Of a stretch of 64,000 nt of DNA, positions 17,118 to 25,040 are shown one piece after another. The DNA is taken from positions 1 to 64,000 of the forward strand of contig JAZRYR010000053.1 in the NCBI GenBank assembly GCA_045600845.1. The letters run 5' to 3'. Origin of the DNA: RGIG5612 sp045600845 (GTDB lineage Bacteria; Bacillota; Clostridia; Lachnospirales; Lachnospiraceae). The notes beneath the pieces were generated by a model. The model saw only the letters and a program-made list of their open reading frames with translations. It searched no databases and was not told where the DNA came from. Every line of letters starts with the position of its first letter. The stretch's first letter is position 1. The translations under genes were made by a program, and so were the position numbers.

Positions 17118-19256
17118 TTACATAATAGGATCCATTGTTAATGCTGGATGTCCTTTTTCTTCAAGGAATACATATAAGCTTTCTGGATCTGTAGCAACTG
17201 TTTCATCACCGATCATATCAACGAAGTTTTCAATTCCTAATACTTCCTGAGCTGTCTTGTTCAGACGAGCTGCAACATCATCCTTCAGTTCCTTAGGCAT
17301 CCATACGATTCTTGCAATACCGCCTTCCGCGCTGATGAACTTCTTAGAAGCGATGAAGTGACGTCCATGACCCATGAAACCAGGAGTCTGAACACCGCCG
17401 CCGGTCATAGAAGCAAGTTCACCGAAGGTCATGCCGGTAGGAGTCATACCAACATACTCACGGTTAACAATAACAACACCGTTGCTCATTGGTTCAATAC
17501 CGCAGATACATTCGAAGCATCCACAAGAAGTCATCGGATCTTCAATTAGTGAGTATAATGTTACGCTTTCGATTGCGCCGTGGGTTGCATCAGCAACTTT
17601 CTTGTCAACCTCAGTATATTTGCCAAGTCTTTCATCCAGAAGGCCTTCTTTCTTAATTGGCTGTGAAGGTCCTGTTGCGGAAAGTTCATAAGTAGCCTTA
17701 GCTTCTAACCATGAAACAGCACCGCAAAGTCCTAATCTTTCCGGAGTTACTACGCAGCAATGTGCTGGTGAGAAGCTCTGGCAAAGAATACATGTATAGA
17801 ACTCGTCAACGCTTTCATCGGTAAGGTTCGCAAGACGGTCATCTCTCATTCTGTAACGAGGCATAGCTTCTGCTTCAAGGAAAGCTTTTGCTTTGTCAGC
17901 ATCGGTAATGAAAGTAACCTGACATTTATCAACAACCTGACCAAATTCGTCTTTGATCATGGAGTAAAGAACTTCTGCGAAGTCTTTCAGTCTTAATCCA
18001 GCTGCGAAAGCATCTTTGCTTACACGGATACGGAATAAGTTTCTCTGTCCTGTATGCATAACGCCTTCAATGTAGTTGAACCAAGCATGAATCTTACGTT
18101 CGATAACAGATTCAAAGTCTGGCTGCATCTTTTCGCCTGCAACGTCAACTACGGTGCAAAGAGGCATACGGATAAGTTCTGCTGCATCTTCCGGAACGTC
18201 TGGACCGTCAATAACGATCTTATGATCTTCTACTTCTGCAGCGTCTTTCATAGATACTAATTCGCATGTAATGTTATGGTCGGAGTCAAATTCAACATAA
18301 GTATCGTTCTTACGGATGATTTCGCCTTCGAAAGCAGCTGCAAAGCTTACTGGAAGTTTAACAGCTTTTGCTTTAACTTTAATGTTTCTGAGTGCAAGAG
18401 ACTTCGGAGAAGTTTCTGCATGATCCAGAACAGACTCTAAAGCTCCAGGAACCTGATTTTCACCAAGGTCAATGTCAACAACTACTGGGAATCCTAAAGC
18501 GATTGCGCCTGCGCCTGCAGATACAACAACGCTGTCGATAGCACCGAAAGTATTAACGAATGCCGGAACTCTGTCTTTTGTATACTGAAGTAATGCACCA
18601 AGGTCGCCAGGAGTAACATCACCGAAGATTAAAGCTGCACGGATAGCAACGGTTACAACGTGGATAACGCTTGTTACATCATGTCCTAAAGGAACTACAC
18701 GGTAGTCAAGGCCAGCCTTAACGCCTGCGCCGATAACCTGCTCAATTATATCGCCAACCAGGAAGGTTAAGATACCTTTGTCCTGATAATCCTTAACAAC
18801 TGCAGCTGCTTCTTCCGGTTTGTCGGTAGAACCTAAAACTACTGCTACGCCAGGGATATCGCCAGTTACCAGAGGAACACCAAGGCTACGAATGATTGGG
18901 TCTGGAACGAATCCGATTCCGCTTTCATTTTCGTATGGCTGTGCGCCGTCTAAATATTTAAGTCCTTCAATAATTTCTGCGCCAACTGCTGTAGCAAGAC
19001 CTGCGTTTAAAGCTGCTCCTAAATCTTCTTCATGAGTAACTAATGATTTCATTACGTCAACACATGCTGGAAGAGTTCCGAGAGTTTCAACCTTTACGCC
19101 TGTAGCAGCATAAATTGTTGGGAAGAAATAAGCTGTATCAGGGAAAGAGATTTCTTTGTCTGGTCCATATTTTGCAATCGCATCATTAACTGCACCTTCG
19201 GTAAGACCAATGACAGCATCGCTTCCGCCATAGATAAGATCTGTTAAAACGCTCAT
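17118..19256 (-). CDS. acsB: Acetyl-CoA synthase, AcsB
   Basis: This is the catalytic subunit that joins CO, a methyl group from the corrinoid protein and CoA to make acetyl-CoA. All A-cluster ligands are present: C489, C492, C501 and C511 for the [4Fe-4S] cubane, and the C578-G579-C580 motif for the nickel site. They are offset by exactly 17 from the Moorella numbering I recall (506, 509, 518, 528, 595-597), so the protein has a slightly shorter N-terminus but keeps all three domains, including the N-terminal domain that docks to CODH. It is 712 residues long. It is the last structural gene before a terminator-like hairpin, and a strong stem lies between it and acsE. Confidence 0.97.
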   Translation of the reverse strand: MSVLTDLIYGGSDAVIGLTEGAVNDAIAKYGPDKEISFPDTAYFFPTIYAATGVKVETLGTLPACVDVMKSLVTHEEDLGAALNAGLATAVGAEIIEGLKYLDGAQPYENESGIGFVPDPIIRSLGVPLVTGDIPGVAVVLGSTDKPEEAAAVVKDYQDKGILTFLVGDIIEQVIGAGVKAGLDYRVVPLGHDVTSVIHVVTVAIRAALIFGDVTPGDLGALLQYTKDRVPAFVNTFGAIDSVVVSAGAGAIALGFPVVVDIDLGENQVPGALESVLDHAETSPKSLALRNIKVKAKAVKLPVSFAAAFEGEIIRKNDTYVEFDSDHNITCELVSMKDAAEVEDHKIVIDGPDVPEDAAELIRMPLCTVVDVAGEKMQPDFESVIERKIHAWFNYIEGVMHTGQRNLFRIRVSKDAFAAGLRLKDFAEVLYSMIKDEFGQVVDKCQVTFITDADKAKAFLEAEAMPRYRMRDDRLANLTDESVDEFYTCILCQSFSPAHCCVVTPERLGLCGAVSWLEAKATYELSATGPSQPIKKEGLLDERLGKYTEVDKKVADATHGAIESVTLYSLIEDPMTSCGCFECICGIEPMSNGVVIVNREYVGMTPTGMTFGELASMTGGGVQTPGFMGHGRHFIASKKFISAEGGIARIVWMPKELKDDVAARLNKTAQEVLGIENFVDMIGDETVATDPESLYVFLEEKGHPALTMDPIM

Positions 19257-19283
19257 AATAAATACCTCCTATTTTATTCGGAA

Positions 19284-19308
19284 AGCGCCAGACCCCATGT
19301 CTGGCGCT
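19284..19308 (-). promoter_or_regulatory. Intercistronic hairpin between acsE and acsB
   Basis: AGCGCCAGA (19284-19292) pairs perfectly with TCTGGCGCT (19300-19308), loop 7 nt. It has no T-run and lies 28 nt before the acsB start, just upstream of its TAGGAGG ribosome binding site. Such stems often mark RNA processing or protect the downstream message, which would allow acsB to be made in a different amount from acsCDE. Confidence 0.55.
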
Positions 19309-19321
19309 CCAATATTACAAA

Positions 19322-20110
19322 TTAAAGATCAAGGAATGAATCAGCGTATAAAGCGTTGTTCTTAATGATGTCAGCTGATTTGATAGTTTCTACAAGACGA
19401 CGGTCGCATGGGTTAACGATTGCGCTGGTAAGACCGCAGTACATAGCCATGGCAACGGTGGTGCTGTCAAGGATTGGTCGAAGCTCCTTTGGAGCCATGT
19501 TAGAAACATTGGAAAGTCCGCCGGTTGACTTGAAGCCCATGTCGCTTAACTGTTTAATGAACTCTAAAACGTCCATCTGTTTGTCCTGCATACCTTTGAT
19601 AACCAGGAATAATGGGTCAAACCACATATCTTCTGTAGGGTCCATACCAAGTTCCATACCACGCTCAAGCATTTCCTGGCAGTACATCATACGCTCATCA
19701 TTGTCCGCAGGAACGCCTGCTTTCGAGCAAAGAGCGATAACGATAGCGTCATTTGCTGCAGCAAGGTCGATGTTTTCGATTCTGTCGCCTGCGTCTGCAG
19801 AGTTAACAATAGGTTTGCCCTTGCTGCGGTTGTAAACAGAAATACCAGCTTCAATCGCTTTTCTGTTTGCTGTATCGAGGCAAAGAGGAACATTGTCGAA
19901 TTCAGACTGGATTGTTGTTACAGCCCATTTCATCAGTTCTTCCCCGTTTTTCTCAGCAGGTCCGATGTTAACGTCTAAGTAAGTAGCGCCGGCATCTAAC
20001 TGCTCTTTTGCTCTAGCAAGAATAGGAGCTGGATCCATTTCTTCCATAGCTCTTTTGATTGATGGTGAAATGCAATGAATTCTTTCACCAATGATTACGA
20101 ATTTACCCAT
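19322..20110 (-). CDS. acsE: Methyltetrahydrofolate:corrinoid/Fe-S protein methyltransferase, AcsE
   Basis: This 262-residue TIM-barrel pterin-binding enzyme transfers the methyl group of 5-methyltetrahydrofolate to the cobalt of the corrinoid protein AcsCD. The family signature is clear from IIGERIH at the start, GATYLDVNIGPAEKN (around residues 42-56), CLDTANRKAIEAG and the STGGLSNVSNM motif. The length equals that of characterised AcsE proteins. It lies 9 nt after acsC on the same strand. Enzymes of vanillate or glycine-betaine O/N-demethylase systems are related, but the location fixes this one to the Wood-Ljungdahl pathway. Confidence 0.96.
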   Translation of the reverse strand: MGKFVIIGERIHCISPSIKRAMEEMDPAPILARAKEQLDAGATYLDVNIGPAEKNGEELMKWAVTTIQSEFDNVPLCLDTANRKAIEAGISVYNRSKGKPIVNSADAGDRIENIDLAAANDAIVIALCSKAGVPADNDERMMYCQEMLERGMELGMDPTEDMWFDPLFLVIKGMQDKQMDVLEFIKQLSDMGFKSTGGLSNVSNMAPKELRPILDSTTVAMAMYCGLTSAIVNPCDRRLVETIKSADIIKNNALYADSFLDL

Positions 20111-20119
20111 AAAAACCTC

Positions 20120-21445
20120 CTATTTGAAATCCTTCATAAATTTAACCAGGCCTGTAGCGTCATTTGGAGCAACTACGATTGTCCAGCCCGGAAGTTTCTC
20201 TTCTAATTCGCCCTTAAGAACTGCAGCTTTACCAGGAATGATTAAAGTACGGCTCTTAACTTTATTCTCAATATCATACTCTTTCATGAATTTGGAGATT
20301 GTACCAGCACTGAATTTACCTGCAGCCCATGCAGTAAGTACGGAATATCCGCCAGCATCAGAAATCAGGAAGTTGCAAGGAACGCCGGATCTCTCTAATT
20401 CGCCGGAAACAACGAAGTAAGTAAGAGCGAAGTCAACGGTTGTAACACAAACACTGTTTTCATCTGCACCGTTAATTGGGTAAAGACCTGGCTCAACTTT
20501 CATTGGCTTCTGAGGATCTGTAAAGATGTTCTGACGAAGTCCGAATAATGGAAGAGCCTGTGCATAGGTCATGCTGTCCATAAGGATGATGGAACCATAT
20601 TTGATAACGAACATGGAAGCTAATGCGGTCTGCATAGCGGTATCTTCCGGAGCAACCTTAGCTACGTTTACGATAGATGGATAACCGAAAGTTCTGTCCT
20701 GATCTTTCAGAGCAGCACGGCGAACCTGAATCGCATTTGCATAAGCTTCTTTAATGCTAGCGCCGGTTACGTCAAGGAAGAGTTCCTTATATCCTAAAGC
20801 TTCGATCGCAGCGGTTGTGTCATAAAGAGCATCTAAATCTGGAGCGGAAACACCAAGAGCAACACCTGCTGCCTTCGCTACTTCTACCATCTCTTTATAG
20901 TTGTCAGGAGTTGCACCGTTTAAGATAGGCTTCTCTTCTTTGCAAAGCTCTAAGCCTTCTTTTGCAGCGTCAACATCTTTGCAGTCCAGGAGCAGGAGCT
21001 TGCCCTGTCCTTTTACTTTATTGATCAGGCCTAAGAATGCTTCTTTTTCTGTAAACTTAACATTCAGAACTTCGGTATGCATTCTTTCACCGATACGCTC
21101 GTAATCAACTTTCTCGATTTCCGGAAGTCTTTCATCTACGCAGCCAGGGCATACGTTAACGCCGAAAAGGTTTCTGGAAACGAAAGTTTTGTCATGACGG
21201 AAGAGAACGGTTTCTCCGCCTAATGTATATTCACATTCGCCTGCGCCAACTTTAACAGCTTTCATTGGAGGAGCTGTAGCTTCGCTTAATTTTGCAATAG
21301 CTTCGTCGGACATATGTGGACACTGTTCAATCTTTACAGAACCCTGTGCAACTTTCATAGCGAAAGCCATACATGTAGGGTTGCCGCATTCTTTACAGTT
21401 TGTTTTTGGTGTAAGTTTGAAAATATCAATACCTTTTAATGCCAT
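20120..21445 (-). CDS. acsC: Corrinoid/iron-sulfur protein large subunit, AcsC
   Basis: This is the large (gamma) subunit of the corrinoid Fe-S protein that carries the methyl group from AcsE to AcsB. The N-terminal [4Fe-4S] domain has cysteines 17, 20, 25 and 42 (NCKECGNPTC ... EQCPHM), followed by a TIM barrel and a C-terminal corrinoid-binding domain (about residues 330-441, including DAGGYSVLTAWAAGKFSAG). The protein is 441 residues, a normal length. The gene lies 17 nt after acsD and 9 nt before acsE, so these form one transcription unit. Confidence 0.97.
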   Translation of the reverse strand: MALKGIDIFKLTPKTNCKECGNPTCMAFAMKVAQGSVKIEQCPHMSDEAIAKLSEATAPPMKAVKVGAGECEYTLGGETVLFRHDKTFVSRNLFGVNVCPGCVDERLPEIEKVDYERIGERMHTEVLNVKFTEKEAFLGLINKVKGQGKLLLLDCKDVDAAKEGLELCKEEKPILNGATPDNYKEMVEVAKAAGVALGVSAPDLDALYDTTAAIEALGYKELFLDVTGASIKEAYANAIQVRRAALKDQDRTFGYPSIVNVAKVAPEDTAMQTALASMFVIKYGSIILMDSMTYAQALPLFGLRQNIFTDPQKPMKVEPGLYPINGADENSVCVTTVDFALTYFVVSGELERSGVPCNFLISDAGGYSVLTAWAAGKFSAGTISKFMKEYDIENKVKSRTLIIPGKAAVLKGELEEKLPGWTIVVAPNDATGLVKFMKDFK

Positions 21446-21462
21446 TTTTATTTCCTCCTTCC

Positions 21463-22404
21463 TTACATTAAAGCGCCAACAAGGCGTGCGATTGTATCAA
21501 CGGTCTTAGGATGTCTTAAGATAACTGCGTTTGATCCGCCAGCGATTACAGCTGCAGCTGTTGAAACTTCCATTTCAATACCACGCTCTTCTCTTGCGCC
21601 CCATTCTGGGAAATCTTCCTCAGATACTACAGCTTCTTTTACAGACCATGCTTCGGAAGAAACAGGAGTAATGATTGGCATCTGAAGCATTGCATCGTTC
21701 TGACCTAAAGCTGCTCCTCTTACTCTGTCTAAAGTGGAAGCAACATATTCGAAACCATAACCAGCTGCTGCGCTGCCTACGTTCATAATATAGTTTTCAG
21801 GCTGGATACCCATCTGGGAAACAAGAACGTTCAGCTGTTTTGCAAGGTTGATATCTACTGCACTCTCTGCAGAGATTTTCTGTTTGTAAGCCATAACTGC
21901 TGCTGCAGCGATGCTCTTGTAGCTTTCTTCTCTAGCGGAAACGAAAAGAACGTTTTTGCCAGCTAAAGCTTCAGCTACTTTTTCAAATAACTGGATATCT
22001 TTTTCGATGTTCTTGCAACCCTGAATAGCCAGAGGACAATCGATAGCGTCTGCTACTTCTTTTGCGATAGCTACGCACTCTTCCACAGTTTTGTTGGCAC
22101 CGTTTGGATCAGCTCCATCCAGTGTTAAAACTACGAAGTCAGCGCCAGGCATTTCGCTTGCTTTCTTAGCAATAGCGCCCATTCCTTCAGCACCTGCATA
22201 ATATTCAGCAATTCCAGGAACTGTCAAATCAACACCAGAATCCGAAATTTCTACGCCGATAGCAACTTTGTTCTTTGCTTCTCCGTCGAAAGTATACATT
22301 GGGAAAGTATTTCCGCCGCCCAATGTTACTGCTTTGTCCCCAGTACCAATTGTTACTTCGTTGATAGAAGCATTAAATGTCTGTGGGTTTCTTTTAAAAG
22401 CCAT
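21463..22404 (-). CDS. acsD: Corrinoid/iron-sulfur protein small subunit, AcsD
   Basis: This is the small subunit of the corrinoid Fe-S protein. It is a TIM-barrel protein of 313 residues without metal-binding cysteine motifs, as expected for the subunit that supports the AcsC corrinoid domain. Recognisable segments are VTLGGGNTFPMYTFDGE near the N-terminus, FVVLTLDGADPNG and NYIMNVGSAAAGYGFEY. It has a good AGGAGG ribosome binding site and follows cooC after 64 nt. Confidence 0.96.
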   Translation of the reverse strand: MAFKRNPQTFNASINEVTIGTGDKAVTLGGGNTFPMYTFDGEAKNKVAIGVEISDSGVDLTVPGIAEYYAGAEGMGAIAKKASEMPGADFVVLTLDGADPNGANKTVEECVAIAKEVADAIDCPLAIQGCKNIEKDIQLFEKVAEALAGKNVLFVSAREESYKSIAAAAVMAYKQKISAESAVDINLAKQLNVLVSQMGIQPENYIMNVGSAAAGYGFEYVASTLDRVRGAALGQNDAMLQMPIITPVSSEAWSVKEAVVSEEDFPEWGAREERGIEMEVSTAAAVIAGGSNAVILRHPKTVDTIARLVGALM

Positions 22405-22468
22405 TTAAGTATCCTCCTTAAGTTTGGTAATTTATAAATGTTTTAAAACCATATGGTTTAATGACAAA

Positions 22469-23239
22469 TTATGAAAAAAGTTTCTTTGCAATCTCATTTA
22501 CTGCAGCTCTTGCAGGATTGTCGTCCGGTAAGGTGCAAGTAGCTTTTCCGTCACAATCGTATTCATATACGCCTTCGTCCTGAGGAACAACGCCAACCAG
22601 GTCCAGATTGTATTTTGCAATTTCTTCTTTAATGCCTTCGTTCAGTTCTCCGTTCGGAGCACGGTTAACGATCAGAACAATTTTTTCCTGTCCCAGTTTC
22701 ATTTCCTGGCAAAGCTCAGAAATTCTTCCAACTGCCTGGATTCCTCTTCTGGAGCAATCGGAAACTAAAACGATCAGGTTTACGGAAGGAAGAATGCCTC
22801 TGGAAATATGTTCCATGCCAGCTTCATTATCTACCACCATGTATTTGTAATTTCCTTCCAGCTTCCGCAACTGAGCAGTCAACAGATCGTTTACGAAACA
22901 ATAGCAGCCTTTTCCTTGAGTACGACCCATAACAATCAGGTCAAAATCATCTTCCTCAACTAAAGCGGAATTAAATTTATAGTCCAGATATTCCTTCTTG
23001 CTCATGCTTGGAGGAATCGGCGTATTATCGTCCATATCGGAAGCAGCAATAATCTCACGGATTTCTCCCAGAGTCGTTTCAACTTCTACGCCTAATACTT
23101 CATTCAGGTTGGAGTTCGCGTCCGCATCTACAGCCAGAACCGGGCCTTTTCCAGCCTTGCACAGCCAGTCGATCATCATGCCCGTAATTGTAGTTTTTCC
23201 AGTTCCGCCTTTGCCGGCGAAAGCAACTGTAATAGCCAT
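22469..23239 (-). CDS. cooC: Nickel-insertion ATPase CooC/AcsF
   Basis: This MinD-like P-loop ATPase matures CODH or ACS with nickel. The deviant Walker A motif GKGGTGKTT is at residues 9-17, and the nickel/zinc-binding CxC motif is visible in GKGCYCF (around residues 109-115). VVDNEAG and VLVSDCSRRGIQ fit the family. It is the first gene of the acs operon and has its own predicted promoter. The carbon monoxide dehydrogenase it would serve is not encoded in this window, so this copy may be specific to ACS (AcsF role), or acsA may lie elsewhere. Confidence 0.93.
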   Translation of the reverse strand: MAITVAFAGKGGTGKTTITGMMIDWLCKAGKGPVLAVDADANSNLNEVLGVEVETTLGEIREIIAASDMDDNTPIPPSMSKKEYLDYKFNSALVEEDDFDLIVMGRTQGKGCYCFVNDLLTAQLRKLEGNYKYMVVDNEAGMEHISRGILPSVNLIVLVSDCSRRGIQAVGRISELCQEMKLGQEKIVLIVNRAPNGELNEGIKEEIAKYNLDLVGVVPQDEGVYEYDCDGKATCTLPDDNPARAAVNEIAKKLFS

Positions 23240-23313
23240 TTTTTATCTCTCCATCAATTAATAAAAACAAATAAAAGTTATAAATTCGCATACTAACCCT
23301 ATTGTTTATAAAA

Positions 23314-23342
23314 ATTGTACTGAAAAAAGGTCATATAATCAA
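23314..23342 (-). promoter_or_regulatory. Predicted promoter of the cooC-acs operon
   Basis: On the minus strand TTGATT (23337-23342) is followed after exactly 17 nt by TACAAT (23314-23319), giving a leader of about 68 nt before cooC. It begins directly after the terminator that ends the cooT transcript, so the acs genes can be transcribed independently of the metal-handling operon. Confidence 0.6.
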
Positions 23343-23343
23343 G

Positions 23344-23369
23344 AAAAACTCCCCTTTCGGGAAGTTTTT
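23344..23369 (-). terminator. Terminator between cooT and cooC
   Basis: AAAAACTTCCC pairs with GGGGAGTTTTT around a GAAA loop, with a T-rich tract on the minus-strand side. Symmetry of the A and T arms makes it usable in both directions. It separates the cooT operon from the acs operon. Confidence 0.75.
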
Positions 23370-23427
23370 ATTTTAGAACAATTATATAGTTTTTCCAAAA
23401 ATCAGAAAAATTTTCAAAGAAAAAGTT

Positions 23428-23613
23428 TTAAGCTTCTACGACGATAAGATTCTTAATAAAGTCCATTGATTTTATGGTTCCAAAGACCTCTGTTTCGGTT
23501 CCTAAAACATCAGTTAAGGTAATCTTATTTCCTTCTGTTTTTACGTTGCTGACATACTCACAAACCTTCTCGCTGGTTCCATTTTTTTCCAGCACTACAG
23601 TTGACAGACACAT
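23428..23613 (-). CDS. cooT: CooT-type nickel-binding protein
   Basis: The 61-residue protein has the CooT family layout: it begins Met-Cys, and Cys2 is the residue known to bind Ni(II) in CooT, followed by a small beta-barrel (TVVLEKNG ... VKTEGNKITLTDVLG ... IKSMDFIKNLIVVEA). CooT takes part in nickel delivery to carbon monoxide dehydrogenase in Rhodospirillum rubrum. It is the last gene of a six-gene unit that ends directly before cooC and the acs genes, which fits a nickel role. It may form a homodimer. Confidence 0.85.
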   Translation of the reverse strand: MCLSTVVLEKNGTSEKVCEYVSNVKTEGNKITLTDVLGTETEVFGTIKSMDFIKNLIVVEA

Positions 23614-23622
23614 ATTTTCCTC

Positions 23623-23898
23623 CTACTTGCAATACCGTTCGATTGCAACTTTTAAATCTTCTATCGCTTTCCTGTCCCCTTCATTCACTGCCTCTACAAC
23701 ACAGTGATCAATGTGGTCTTTTAACAATTCTACACCGGTAGAATTAATGGCGGCTTCCACAGCGGAAAGCTGAATCAGGATTTCCGAGCAGTCTCTTCCC
23801 TCTTCAACCATTTTCTTTACATGTTCTAAGTGGCCGATTGCTCTGGAAAGCCGGTTTACAATCGGCTTCATTTCTTCGGATGTATGCTGATGAGCCAT
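23623..23898 (-). CDS. CsoR/RcnR-family metal-sensing repressor
   Basis: The 91-residue all-helical repressor belongs to the DUF156 family (CsoR, RcnR, InrS). Metal-ligand positions are C37, H62 and C66, which have the same spacing as the Cu(I) triad C36-H61-C65 of CsoR; H3, H5 and H65 are additional candidates. The triad alone argues for copper. The operon with CooT and a His-rich protein argues for nickel, and InrS-type proteins with H and C ligands sense nickel. It probably represses this operon or the copper ATPase gene 3 kb away. It lies 9 nt upstream of cooT and 2 nt after the His-rich gene. Confidence 0.85.
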   Translation of the reverse strand: MAHQHTSEEMKPIVNRLSRAIGHLEHVKKMVEEGRDCSEILIQLSAVEAAINSTGVELLKDHIDHCVVEAVNEGDRKAIEDLKVAIERYCK

Positions 23899-23900
23899 TC

Positions 23901-24170
23901 TTATTCCTCTTCTGCTTTTTTCAGATTTTTTAAAGACAGTTCCAACAAAGCATTTCCGTCCCGGAAGCTGCTTACGGCATCATCGATCAGGAAAGCTGCT
24001 TCGTTCTGTCCGGATGCCTCCAGCTTATGACAGATTTCATGAAGTTCTTCCGCATGGCTCTTATTATGCTCCAGCATATAGGTAATAATGGCAATGGCCT
24101 GCTGCGGGCTGTCAAAAGCGGTAATATTCTCGTGAAAATGCTCATGGGTATGTGAACTTAAATCATGCAT
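23901..24170 (-). CDS. Small histidine-rich helical protein
   Basis: Unknown 89-residue protein. The N-terminus carries a histidine cluster (HTHEHFH, residues 7-13), and further H and E residues lie in NKSHAEELHEICHKLE. The rest is predicted to be helical. This looks like a metal-binding or metal-storage protein, and the neighbours (a CsoR-family sensor and CooT) suggest nickel or copper. It overlaps the end of the methyltransferase gene by 8 nt, so both are translated from one message. It has no homology I can name with certainty. Confidence 0.6.
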   Translation of the reverse strand: MHDLSSHTHEHFHENITAFDSPQQAIAIITYMLEHNKSHAEELHEICHKLEASGQNEAAFLIDDAVSSFRDGNALLELSLKNLKKAEEE

Positions 24171-24759
24171 TGTTTTTCCTCCCTGCTACCTGGTACATAG
24201 AATCATTGGATATCTCGCTGATTACATCCAGTTTAAAGTATTTAAATATTTTTGCAAGAACGCCTGCGCTGATCAGGCCGGTAGATACTCTTGCTGCTAC
24301 ACCTTTATGGTGATTATCGATTTGTTTTTTGCTCATGCCATGGGCCACGGTGAGGGTTCCTCCCTCATTCAGCAATTCCGATAATCTTTCGATTAAATCG
24401 ACACCACTTGGGAAATGTGGAAAGGCATTGTATACCACGATGTGGTCAAATTTTCTTTCGAAATCCACCTTTTCCACATCGCCGCAGATAAAGCTTACTT
24501 CCGGGAATTTTTCCCGCGCCTTTTCAATCATCCTATCCGAAATATCAATGGCCGTAATGTCTTCATAACCTCTTGCCTTATAGTAATCAATCATTACTCC
24601 GGTTCCGCAGGCTACGTCCAGAATGCTTTTTTTCGAATCTTCGACCTTTATCCCTGCATTATCCAGAATGGTATTTATTATTTCATCATTTTTTATCAGA
24701 TCCGTATCCCAATGAGATGCTTGTTCGTCAAAAAAGGCCTTTATTTCCTGCTTGTCCAC
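24163..24759 (-). CDS. Class I SAM-dependent methyltransferase
   Basis: The 198-residue protein is a typical class I methyltransferase. The SAM motif ILDVACGTGVMIDYY lies near residues 46-60, the acidic ribose-binding position is in ITAIDISDRMIEKA, and FICGDVEKVDF and FDHIVVYNAFPHF follow. The substrate cannot be told. Members of this broad group methylate small molecules, quinones or metalloids. It lies in the six-gene operon with the metal sensor and CooT, overlapping both neighbours (1 nt and 8 nt). Confidence 0.8.
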   Translation of the reverse strand: MDKQEIKAFFDEQASHWDTDLIKNDEIINTILDNAGIKVEDSKKSILDVACGTGVMIDYYKARGYEDITAIDISDRMIEKAREKFPEVSFICGDVEKVDFERKFDHIVVYNAFPHFPSGVDLIERLSELLNEGGTLTVAHGMSKKQIDNHHKGVAARVSTGLISAGVLAKIFKYFKLDVISEISNDSMYQVAGRKNNA

Positions 24760-25040
24760 TACTTCTGTCCTTCCTCATCTGTATTCTTTTTTTCCGGTTC
24801 CGGTTTGTTAACGACCAGATTTCCTGTTCTGGCTTCTTCTGCCTGGATTTTCACCAGTTTGAAAATCCAGGATAGAATATACATGATCAGCGGAACCATA
24901 ATCGTCGCGAAAATACTGGCCAGGAACAGACCATGGGTATTTTCGTTTCCGGTTAGTGCCAATATTAAAGTGGTAAGGTATAATCCGGCAATAATAACAA
25001 GTCCAATGATTGCCAGAACCTGTTTCAATTTCTTGTTCAT
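24759..25040 (-). CDS. Small two-span membrane protein
   Basis: Unknown 93-residue protein with two hydrophobic spans (about residues 8-28 and 38-62) and a charged cytosolic tail ending in a glutamate/lysine-rich stretch. It overlaps both the upstream membrane protein gene and the downstream methyltransferase gene by 1 nt, so it is translationally coupled. No motif gives a function. Confidence 0.6.
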   Translation of the reverse strand: MNKKLKQVLAIIGLVIIAGLYLTTLILALTGNENTHGLFLASIFATIMVPLIMYILSWIFKLVKIQAEEARTGNLVVNKPEPEKKNTDEEGQK

